Origin: Akkermansiaceae bacterium UBA1518
Lineage (GTDB): Bacteria > Verrucomicrobiota > Verrucomicrobiia > Verrucomicrobiales > Akkermansiaceae
Assembly: GCA_002323895.1 (NCBI GenBank)
Contig: DCQM01000169.1
Span: forward strand, 1 to 11,020
Length of the DNA: 11,020 nucleotides
Reading direction: 5' to 3'
Of the stretch, positions 1-7,081 are shown piece after piece. The notes beneath the pieces were generated by a model. The model was not told the DNA's origin, searched no databases, and worked only from the letters and a program-made list of their open reading frames with translations. Each line of letters opens with the position of its first letter. The stretch's first letter is position 1. The position numbers and the translations under genes were made by a program.

Positions 1-2
1 CC

Positions 3-401
3 CAGTCGTCGTATGCGCCCCCCGCCGAGATTAAAGCCCCTGCGCTCGACGATTCCTTTGTAGACGAAGTTCCCCAGTCGCCATATTCCCCTCCCGTTGA
101 GGGAGTCGAGGGTGCCTCATACACCCCGGGACCTTCTTTACCAGTCACTAACGGTCTCGCCATTGCGAGTATGATTTGTGGTATTCTTTCCCTGGTCTTC
201 TTTTGTTTTTGCGGGGGACTTTTTCTTGGGATTCCTGCGGTAATTTGTGGGCACTTGAGCTTGAATCAGCTGAATGCTCCTGAGAACTCACAACAAGGTC
301 GAGGGATGGCGGTTGCCGGATTGATTTGTGGTTACCTAGGCATCGCCTTTTTTATTATCATGATGCTGGGAGGCAATGGGAGTAGTTATCAGGAGATTTA
401 G
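3..401 (+). CDS. DUF4190 domain membrane protein, N-terminus cut by window edge
   Basis: The reading frame is open from base 3, so the gene starts outside the window; 132 residues are visible. Residues 1-48 are a low-complexity Pro/Ser/Glu-rich linker with an imperfect repeat (QSSYAPPAE, then QSPYSPPVE 24 residues later). Residues 50-127 match the DUF4190 pattern: a short NGLAIAS entry, a hydrophobic segment with several Cys and Gly (about 52-80), an AVICGHLSL motif, a polar GRGMA turn, and a second membrane segment (about 100-122). The ATG at 171 lies inside the DUF4190 domain, so it is not the real start. In related proteins the missing N-terminus often carries a GYF-2-like domain; that is inference here. 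The function of the family is unknown. The next gene begins 6 bases after the stop, which suggests co-transcription. Confidence 0.8.
   Translation, partial: QSSYAPPAEIKAPALDDSFVDEVPQSPYSPPVEGVEGASYTPGPSLPVTNGLAIASMICGILSLVFFCFCGGLFLGIPAVICGHLSLNQLNAPENSQQGRGMAVAGLICGYLGIAFFIIMMLGGNGSSYQEI
391..395 (+). promoter_or_regulatory. Shine-Dalgarno site of the DUF2752 gene
   Basis: AGGAG lies 12 bases before the ATG at 408 and overlaps the last codons of the upstream DUF4190 gene. It supports the chosen start and suggests translational coupling. It is the only clear Shine-Dalgarno sequence found upstream of a chosen start in the window. Confidence 0.55.
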
Positions 402-407
402 CGCTGG

Positions 408-821
408 ATGAGTCCTCCACGGATTAAAGGGAAGTGGCCGTGCTGGGTGTTGTTAATCCCGCTTTCAATCATGCTTTTGGCGATCGCTCCTTGGCTGAGT
501 GAAAGAATGCCCAGCTGCCTGTTTCACGAAAAGACCGGACTCTTTTGCCCTGGTTGTGGTGCGACGAGGTCGGCGCTTGATCTTAGCAATGGCGATTGGT
601 TTGGAGCCATGAGAAATAATGTCCTCTTTGTAAGCAGCCTTGGTTTGAGTGGAGTCTGGATTTTGGTGTCAGCAGTGAGTGAAAAATTTCCAGAGGTCAA
701 AAAATTGCGAGTTTTTCGATTTCGACTTTGGTTTCTTTGGTGGATTCTAGCAACGTTGATCACTTTCACGCTCCTCAGAAATATCCCGGTAATGGATTTT
801 CTTCGGCCTGTTTCCCAATAA
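408..821 (+). CDS. DUF2752 family small membrane protein
   Basis: This 137-residue protein carries the DUF2752 signature: Cys37, then CPGCGATR at 47-54 (Cys47, Cys50, Arg54), then a GD pair at 62-63 followed by an AMRNN turn leading into a hydrophobic segment. Three membrane helices are predicted by eye: about 11-30, 70-90 and 106-124. The Cys cluster sits in the loop between helices 1 and 2, just after the first helix. The biochemical role of DUF2752 is not established; the CxxxxxxxxxCPGC arrangement could bind metal or form disulfides, but this is inference. The gene follows the DUF4190 gene by 6 bases, a pairing of small membrane proteins that suggests a shared process. Its stop codon is 3 bases from the stop of the convergent tricorn gene. 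Confidence 0.85.
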   Translation: MSPPRIKGKWPCWVLLIPLSIMLLAIAPWLSERMPSCLFHEKTGLFCPGCGATRSALDLSNGDWFGAMRNNVLFVSSLGLSGVWILVSAVSEKFPEVKKLRVFRFRLWFLWWILATLITFTLLRNIPVMDFLRPVSQ

Positions 822-824
822 TGC

Positions 825-3800
825 TTAGCGATTGGACCTGTAAACTGGTGGAGCCAACTTTAGGCTACGCTCTTTGACTTCTTTTTTTAGAACTTCAATG
901 GCTTTGTCTAACTGAGGATCCTTGCCCGAGCTAAGGTCGCCCGGTGTGACGTCGACAATGAAATGTGGGACTGCGCCATAGAGCTCCATGTCTTCGCCAT
1001 TATGAGGGAGGAACCAGCCGCGGCCTGGTAGGCGCATACGACCGAGTTCGAGAATGGTTGCGGAGCCAGTAGAGATGACACCTCCAGCAGTCGGGATTCC
1101 AACGATTTTTCCCCGGTCGACAGTCTTGATGGCGTGGGAAAATATTTCGGCATTTGAAAAAGAATTCTGATTACAAATTACAACGATAGGCTTGTTCCAG
1201 CTTGCGTATACGTGGCGATCTTGCGGGTATCCGGTCGCGCCGTTACGGCCCACGGTATAAGCGTGCAGGGGTTGGGTTAATACGGTGAGAAGGTGATCGC
1301 AGGTAAAGCCGCCTCCGTTGTCGCGAACATCGATAATAAGGCCGTTTTTCCCTGCCCCTCTTTCGTAAATATGGTGTTCAAATTTCTCGAATTCATCCCA
1401 CATCATGCGAGCAACGTGAAGGTAGCCAAGTTTGTCCTTTGAGGCATTTTTCACACGGGTATTTCGTTGATCAAGGTGGGCCGATTGGGCAAGCGTTCGG
1501 GCTTGTGAGTAGCTAATCGGGCGGATGATTACCTCACGTGGTGCTTTATCGTTCTCTCCTTTGACACTTAGGCGAATGTCACGATCAAGTCGCCCGTTGA
1601 GAGTCCGGGTGAGTGAAACATCAGAACGGATTGCTTGGTCATCAACCTTTAAGATCCGGTCACCGACGTGAAGCCGGCTGCCGGGTCGGTCAGCCGGACC
1701 GTTTGGGTGCACGAAGGCTACCTGATTTTTTTTGTCGAGGCGCACGCCAAGGTGCGGGGTGAAACTGCGCCATGCTTCGTCGAACTTCCATTGTTTTGGA
1801 AAGTCGTTGGGATAGAAACCCATGTGAGAGGCATTGAGTTCGCCTAAAAGAAGAGCCATAACACGAGCGTATTCGTTCGCAGTTGGTGCGTTTGCGGCCG
1901 CCAGTTCGTATTTTGTTCTGATCTTATCCCAGTCTCGATTATTGAGGCTTTCATCATAGAAACGATCCCGTAAAACTCGCCAGGCTATTTTGAAGCCCAT
2001 CCGCTGATACTGCGCTCGGTCCCGATCCATTGGGATGGTGAAAGAGTAGCTGGAAAGACGACCTTTGGTGAAGAAGGACGGAACACCATTAGCGACTAAA
2101 TAGATTTTGTCGTTGTCTTGGTAGCGGATGATTGGTCCGCTTGCTTTTGCCATAACCGCGGGCTTGGCGCCGGATTTCACTTCAACGCGGTGGATACTGC
2201 CGCCACTCTGGAAGGTTAGGTTTTTGGAATCAGGCATCCAATGAAGCCGGGAGAGGCTCATTCCGTTGAGGGGAATCCGTTGGATCCTTTTGTGTAAATC
2301 CTCAAAATCGATAGGATCTTTCTTTTCCTCATCTTCTTTTTGGGGCTTTTTCGTTTCGGCTTCTGTGGTCTCGTCCTTCTTTTCCTCTTTGTATTGAGGA
2401 TCCTTTGACATGGCCCGACGGGCCGATTCGATCTTTGCGTCGCGATCGCTGCGGAAATGAGTTTCACGTCTCAGGTGAACGAAGAATAAATCAGTTTGAG
2501 TGGAATGGCGACGGCCAGCAAAAGCTAAGATCTTGCCATCCGGAGACCAGACAGGTGAGTAGTCACTGTCAGGATGTCGCGAGACGTTGATTGGCTCGCT
2601 TTCACCATTGGTAGCGATAATATAGATATCACTATTGTAGTTATAGTCTTCGACAGCGTATGCGATATGTTTGCCATCGGGTGACCAGACGTAGGAAGGA
2701 GAGTCCCAGCCCTCGATGAGCTTTCGGGCCTCCGAGCCATCGGGTTTTGCAAGAAAAAGGGTCCCAGGATATTCCACGTAAGCGATTTGTTCTTCGTTGG
2801 GGCTTAGTGAGAAGCTAGATTTCGGTTTGGGGCCCTTGGTAATGGGTTCATGATCGAATGATTCGGCATTCCACCAGAACTCTTTAGAATTGGTTTTTGA
2901 CATGCGCCAGTAGTTGACGATGACGCCATTGTCTTTTTTGTAATAGATGTACTTTCCGTTTTTGGCGAAGTAGATGTCAGATTCAAGAGCCGGAGAATTA
3001 GTCAATTGATTGGGTTCTTTGAGCATGGTGTCCATAGCCCAAATTTCACCACCTGCTTCAAAAGCCCATTCAAGACCGCTCGGGGTGACCGTGGCGTCAC
3101 GAGTGGAGCGAAAAGTAAGGGCCTCGCTCTTGGGATGTTCAAGAGTTGTGCGGTGATACAGATTGATTTTCTCTGGGTTGGAGTTTCCATGGGTTGTGAT
3201 TGTGTGGAGATCGAGAAGGTGGCGATAAACGATGGTTTTCCCGTCAGCTGAGATGGCTGGGGCGAAGACACTGTCGTCCGAATACTGCGTAATTTGACGA
3301 TCACTCTCATTGTCGAACTGGTGGTGCCAAATATTATGTGCACCCGAGCGGCTGGTGACATAGTAAAAGGATTTTCCGTCCGGCGCCCAGATTGGGTAGC
3401 GGCAGCCAGTCTTGTCCTTGACGGGTTCGGTGAAGGTTTTCTCTGTCAAGTCGTAAAGCCAAAGTCGAGAAGCCTGGGCTCCTTCGTATCCCTTTCGGTA
3501 GGTGGGTGCTCCATCGCGAACAATGAGGAGTTTTTTCCCGTCAGGGGAGTAGCGGCCATATCTAGCACTTGCATCGAAGATGATCTCTTCGTCGTTGTTT
3601 GGGTTGAGGTTTTTTTCGATAAGACGGTAAGGTCTCCGGCCGCTGTGATCGCGGTATCCGCGGACAAGAATTACTGGTTTGGTTGGGTGGAGATCCTCTA
3701 GAGAGCTTCCTTCCGAGTGAAAGGTGATTTGCTCTGCGGTGCCACCTTGAATGGGGATTCGGAAGACCTGTTCTGAGCCGGTTCGATCGGAGTTAAAAAA

Positions 3801-4034
3801 GACAAACTTTCCATCCCTAGAGACCTTGGGCGTGTCGTCTGGCGCGGGGTGGTAGGTGAGGCGGCTCGCTTCGCCTCCCTGCGGGGAGCTGGTCCAAATA
3901 TCACCGGCCCAAGCGAAGACTAGTTTCTTGGAATCAGGAGTTATGGTTGCGGTGGATTGGAGTTGGATTTGGCCCATACCGTTCGATAGACCTCCTGCGA
4001 GTAGGGAAGTTAGAATAATTAAGGCTGCGTTCAT
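825..4034 (-). CDS. Secreted tricorn-family protease (S41) with beta-propeller and PDZ domains
   Basis: Tricorn-like serine protease that cleaves peptides, probably in the periplasm. Numbering is from the ATG at 4034 (1069 aa). Residues 1-22 look like a signal peptide with a hydrophobic core (AALIILTSLLAGGL). Residues 30-620 hold many propeller repeats with the (S/A)PDGK motif (for example near 163, 217, 451 and 497). A charged, Lys/Glu-rich segment spans about 548-579. A tricorn core follows from about 670, with the Ser736-His737 pair in the GELNASH motif. The PDZ domain is about 758-840 and the S41 peptidase about 866-1050. The likely nucleophile is Ser960 in NSFSNAE, and Glu1017 in MELYGAVP matches the tricorn active-site Glu, so the catalytic tetrad appears intact. 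Starts at ATG 4088 and TTG 4094 are in frame; 4034 is preferred because GGA sits 6 bases upstream and it gives a compact signal peptide, but this is uncertain. Confidence 0.92.
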   Translation of the reverse strand: MNAALIILTSLLAGGLSNGMGQIQLQSTATITPDSKKLVFAWAGDIWTSSPQGGEASRLTYHPAPDDTPKVSRDGKFVFFNSDRTGSEQVFRIPIQGGTAEQITFHSEGSSLEDLHPTKPVILVRGYRDHSGRRPYRLIEKNLNPNNDEEIIFDASARYGRYSPDGKKLLIVRDGAPTYRKGYEGAQASRLWLYDLTEKTFTEPVKDKTGCRYPIWAPDGKSFYYVTSRSGAHNIWHHQFDNESDRQITQYSDDSVFAPAISADGKTIVYRHLLDLHTITTHGNSNPEKINLYHRTTLEHPKSEALTFRSTRDATVTPSGLEWAFEAGGEIWAMDTMLKEPNQLTNSPALESDIYFAKNGKYIYYKKDNGVIVNYWRMSKTNSKEFWWNAESFDHEPITKGPKPKSSFSLSPNEEQIAYVEYPGTLFLAKPDGSEARKLIEGWDSPSYVWSPDGKHIAYAVEDYNYNSDIYIIATNGESEPINVSRHPDSDYSPVWSPDGKILAFAGRRHSTQTDLFFVHLRRETHFRSDRDAKIESARRAMSKDPQYKEEKKDETTEAETKKPQKEDEEKKDPIDFEDLHKRIQRIPLNGMSLSRLHWMPDSKNLTFQSGGSIHRVEVKSGAKPAVMAKASGPIIRYQDNDKIYLVANGVPSFFTKGRLSSYSFTIPMDRDRAQYQRMGFKIAWRVLRDRFYDESLNNRDWDKIRTKYELAAANAPTANEYARVMALLLGELNASHMGFYPNDFPKQWKFDEAWRSFTPHLGVRLDKKNQVAFVHPNGPADRPGSRLHVGDRILKVDDQAIRSDVSLTRTLNGRLDRDIRLSVKGENDKAPREVIIRPISYSQARTLAQSAHLDQRNTRVKNASKDKLGYLHVARMMWDEFEKFEHHIYERGAGKNGLIIDVRDNGGGFTCDHLLTVLTQPLHAYTVGRNGATGYPQDRHVYASWNKPIVVICNQNSFSNAEIFSHAIKTVDRGKIVGIPTAGGVISTGSATILELGRMRLPGRGWFLPHNGEDMELYGAVPHFIVDVTPGDLSSGKDPQLDKAIEVLKKEVKERSLKLAPPVYRSNR

Positions 4035-4157
4035 GCGGAGTCCAAAAGAAAGGATCCATGAAGGAGCAGACCATGTCGTAAGAAGCATGAACAAACCGTG
4101 CTTCGTTTTTTTAAAAAGCCAAGAGTGAAAGGTGTTTCAATTACGGTATGTTCTAAA

Positions 4158-4163
4158 ATTATA
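4158..4163 (-). promoter_or_regulatory. Possible -10 element (TATAAT) upstream of the tricorn gene
   Basis: A perfect TATAAT reads on the minus strand about 70 bases before ATG 4088 and 124 before ATG 4034, within an AT-rich intergenic region. No convincing -35 hexamer lies at 16-18 bases. The hexamer is part of the palindrome ATTATAAT, so it also reads on the plus strand. Treat as a candidate only. Confidence 0.3.
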
Positions 4164-4260
4164 ATCGTTCGATCTCCTGAAATCGGTTTGACCAATTTTC
4201 GGACATTTAAAATCGGATCTGGAGATGAGTAATCGTTTTTAGAGGGATGACTCTAGGCAC

Positions 4261-4307
4261 AGAAAACCAGACCTTTTGACGGTTCGGCTTATTTCTGAGA
4301 ACAGGTC
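4261..4307 (-). terminator. Weak candidate terminator downstream of sdhB
   Basis: On the minus strand, GACCT-GTTC pairs with GAAC and AGGTC, giving 9 base pairs interrupted by a 7-base bulge on the 3' side and closed by a 13-base loop. A TTTT run follows three bases after the stem. It starts 18 bases after the sdhB stop codon, the right place for the end of the sdh transcript. The large bulge and short U-tract make an intrinsic terminator uncertain. Confidence 0.2.
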
Positions 4308-4324
4308 GAGATGCCAATAGCTCT

Positions 4325-5086
4325 CTATGATACCGATTCGCGAGCGCTGGCGGCCAGGTAGTCGCGGTTTAGCTTTGCGATGTGACTGGCGCTGATTTCC
4401 TTTGGGCAAACCGCTTCGCACTCGAATTGATTTGTGCAATTTCCAAATCCTTCCTCGTCCATTTGGCGAACCATGCCAAGGACGCGTTGATCCTTCTCCG
4501 ACTGGCCCTGCGGGAGATGGTTGAGGTGCGAGGCCTTTGCAGAAACGAAGAGCATAGCTGAGGCGTTTTTACAAGAGGCGACACATGCTCCGCAGCCGAT
4601 GCAGGCTGCTGCGTCAAAGGCCGCATCAGCATCAGCCTTAGGAATCTGAATAGCGTGCGCATCTGGCGCCGAGCCAGTACGGACGCTGATGTAACCACCG
4701 GAAGCAATGATGCGGTCGAAAGCGCTCCGGTTAGTCACTAGATCTTTCACAACGGGGAAGGCATTCGCGCGGAATGGCTCGATACAGATGGTTTCACCGT
4801 CTTTAAACTTCCGCATGTGAAGCTGGCAAGTCGTGATGCCGCGCTCCTTGGAATGGGGAACGCCATTGATGGTCATGGAGCACATACCACAAATTCCTTC
4901 GCGGCAGTCGTGGTCGAAGTGAATAGGCTCCTCTCCATCTTGGATGAGGCGTTCGTTAACAATGTCGATCATCTCGAGGAACGAAGCTGAAGTGGGGATC
5001 TCTTTGGCTTCGTAGGTCTCGATGCGGCCTTCGGATTTGGCGTTTTCCTGACGCCAGACTTTCAGAGTGAGGTTAAGGAGTGGCAT
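4325..5086 (-). CDS. sdhB: Succinate dehydrogenase/fumarate reductase iron-sulfur subunit
   Basis: Electron-transfer subunit of complex II, carrying electrons from the SdhA flavin to the hemes of SdhC on the cytoplasmic face of the membrane. The 253 residues contain all cluster ligands. The [2Fe-2S] cluster uses Cys61, Cys66 and Cys69 (in CREGICGMC) and Cys87. The [4Fe-4S] cluster uses Cys162, Cys165, Cys168 and Cys227. The [3Fe-4S] cluster uses Cys172, Cys217 and Cys223. Length and spacing are normal for the family, closest to the Bacteroidota/Bacillus-type protein. The ATG at 5086 lies 3 bases after the sdhA stop, so translation is probably coupled; no Shine-Dalgarno sequence precedes it. 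It is the last gene of sdhCAB. Confidence 0.96.
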   Translation of the reverse strand: MPLLNLTLKVWRQENAKSEGRIETYEAKEIPTSASFLEMIDIVNERLIQDGEEPIHFDHDCREGICGMCSMTINGVPHSKERGITTCQLHMRKFKDGETICIEPFRANAFPVVKDLVTNRSAFDRIIASGGYISVRTGSAPDAHAIQIPKADADAAFDAAACIGCGACVASCKNASAMLFVSAKASHLNHLPQGQSEKDQRVLGMVRQMDEEGFGNCTNQFECEAVCPKEISASHIAKLNRDYLAASARESVS

Positions 5087-5089
5087 GAT

Positions 5090-7060
5090 TTACTTGTAGG
5101 AGCGAATGGAGGGTTTGACTTCTTCGAAGATAAGTTCTTCTTTGTGCAGGTTAGGCGGCTTTCCGGGTCCGGTGTGCTCCCAAGCAGCAACATACTGGTA
5201 ATGATCGTCGTGACGCTTGGCTTCCCCTGTTTGGGTGGTGCCATCTTGGACTTCCTCATCGGCTTCGGTGAATTGGTGTTCAGTGCGGAAATGGCCGCCG
5301 CAAGATTCTTCGCGTGCTAGAGCGTCGTGGCAGAGAACTTCAGCGAAATCGATGAAGTCAGCCACCCTACCGGCTTTTTCGAGTTCGGAGTTGAGACCAT
5401 TAGCTGATCCGGGGATACGAACGTTCGTCCAAAATTCGTTCCGAATTTCGGGGATTCTTTCTAGAGCCTCTTCAAGGCCGGCTCGATCTCGAGCCATCCC
5501 ACATTTGTCCCACACGAGGAGACCAAGTTCGCGATGAAAGGAATCAACTGATTTAGTTCCTTTGATATCCATGAGGGACTTCAGGCGATCTCTTACATCG
5601 TTCTCGACCTTTTTGAACTCGGGGTGGCTTGTGGTGACAGCACCCGGTTTTTGCTCGGCGAGGTAGACTGCGATCGTAGAGGGGATGACAAAGTAACCGT
5701 CTGCGAGACCTTGCATAAGAGCAGAAGCACCTAGACGGTTCGCTCCATGATCGGAGAAGTTGGCCTCGCCTAAAACGTGAAGGCCGGGGAGATTGGACAT
5801 GAGGTTGTAGTCTACCCAGAGGCCACCCATGGTGTAGTGGACGGCGGGATAAATCTGCATCGGCTGCTTGTAAGGGTTATCGCCGGAGATTTTCTCATAC
5901 ATTTGGAAGAGGTTTCCATAGCGAGCTCGGATCGCGTCTTCGCCGTCGCGCTTGATAGCATCCTCAAAGTCGAGGAAGACGCCGAGTCCAGTGGTAGCTA
6001 CACCGCGTCCCTCGTCGCAGCATTCCTTGGCCGCCCGCGAAGCAATGTCGCGCGGGCAGAGGTTACCAAACGATGGATATTTCCGCTCTAGATAGTAATC
6101 ACGGTCATCCTCAGGTATATCGGCACCAGTCTTTTTTCCTTCGCGGATGGCTTGGGCATCTTCCGCTGAATTAGGAACCCAAATGCGACCATCATTTCGA
6201 AGTGACTCTGACATCAGGGTAAGCTTTGATTGGTAGTCGCCGCTGACAGGGATACAGGTGGGATGGATTTGGGTGTAACATGGATTTGCCATGAAGGCTC
6301 CTCGTTTATGGGCCCGGAAGGCGGCCATGACATTACACCCCATGGCATTGGTGGAGAGGTAGAAGACGTTTCCGTAGCCACCAGTTGCCAGAATGACAGC
6401 GTCTGCGGCATGAGTGGTGATTTCACCAGTGGAAAGATTGCGAACGACGACACCCTTCGCATGGCCTTCGACGACGACAAGGTCGAGCATCTCGGTGCGA
6501 GGATGCATGGTGACACCTCCACTGTTGATTTCTTTTTCGAGAGCTTGGTAGCAGCCAATCAGGAGTTGCTGGCCAGTTTGGCCTCGGGCGTAGAATGTCC
6601 GCTTCACCTGAGCTCCGCCGAACGAACGGTTGTCGAGGAGTCCACCGTATTCGCGGGCGAAGGGGACACCCTGCGCAACGCATTGGTCGATAATCTCGGT
6701 AGAAACCTCAGCTAGCCGGTGAACGTTTGCTTCGCGAGATCGGAAGTCGCCACCTTTGATTGTATCATAAAAAAGCCGGTGAACTGAGTCGCCATCATTT
6801 TGATAATTCTTGGCTGCGTTGATACCACCTTGGGCTGCAATGGAGTGAGCTCGGCGAGGGCTATCCTGGTAGCAAAAACAATCTACTTTATACCCAAGCT
6901 CGGAAAGAGTCGCCGCAGCGGAGCCGCCCGCGAGGCCCGAGCCAACTACAATGATTTTGAATTTCCGCTTGTTGGCGGGGTTGATCAACTTGGAGTCCAT
7001 TTTGTGGGAACTCCATTTGTCGGCAAGTGGGCCAGAGGGAACTTTGGAATTTAAGCTCAT
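5090..7060 (-). CDS. sdhA: Succinate dehydrogenase/fumarate reductase flavoprotein subunit
   Basis: Catalytic subunit that oxidises succinate to fumarate with covalently bound FAD. The 656 residues include the dinucleotide-binding motif GSGLAGGSAAA (40-50), His72 in RRAHSIAAQGG as the likely covalent FAD attachment site, His266 in the HPT motif, Arg337 in CPRDIASR as the likely proton-transfer Arg, His408 in HYTMGG, and Arg442 in NRLGAS. The overall match is to the Bacillus/Bacteroidota-type SdhA rather than the E. coli type. The N-terminal stretch before the FAD fold (SKVPSGPLADKW) is conserved in Bacteroidota homologues as I know them, which supports the ATG at 7060. An in-frame ATG at 7000 has a better ribosome-binding site but would remove that stretch. 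It follows sdhC by 21 bases and precedes sdhB by 3. Confidence 0.97.
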   Translation of the reverse strand: MSLNSKVPSGPLADKWSSHKMDSKLINPANKRKFKIIVVGSGLAGGSAAATLSELGYKVDCFCYQDSPRRAHSIAAQGGINAAKNYQNDGDSVHRLFYDTIKGGDFRSREANVHRLAEVSTEIIDQCVAQGVPFAREYGGLLDNRSFGGAQVKRTFYARGQTGQQLLIGCYQALEKEINSGGVTMHPRTEMLDLVVVEGHAKGVVVRNLSTGEITTHAADAVILATGGYGNVFYLSTNAMGCNVMAAFRAHKRGAFMANPCYTQIHPTCIPVSGDYQSKLTLMSESLRNDGRIWVPNSAEDAQAIREGKKTGADIPEDDRDYYLERKYPSFGNLCPRDIASRAAKECCDEGRGVATTGLGVFLDFEDAIKRDGEDAIRARYGNLFQMYEKISGDNPYKQPMQIYPAVHYTMGGLWVDYNLMSNLPGLHVLGEANFSDHGANRLGASALMQGLADGYFVIPSTIAVYLAEQKPGAVTTSHPEFKKVENDVRDRLKSLMDIKGTKSVDSFHRELGLLVWDKCGMARDRAGLEEALERIPEIRNEFWTNVRIPGSANGLNSELEKAGRVADFIDFAEVLCHDALAREESCGGHFRTEHQFTEADEEVQDGTTQTGEAKRHDDHYQYVAAWEHTGPGKPPNLHKEELIFEEVKPSIRSYK

Positions 7061-7081
7061 GGGTGAAACAATCGGTCTTGG

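Noticed and set aside
171..401. Treating the DUF4190 gene as starting at ATG 171
   Set aside because: The conserved domain begins before this Met (NGLAIAS) and the frame is open to the window start.
3294..3701. 135-codon plus-strand open frame inside tricorn
   Set aside because: Antisense shadow of the propeller repeats, no recognisable motif.
6230..6715. 161-codon plus-strand open frame inside sdhA
   Set aside because: Fully antisense to a strongly conserved flavoprotein; composition is explained by the complementary frame.
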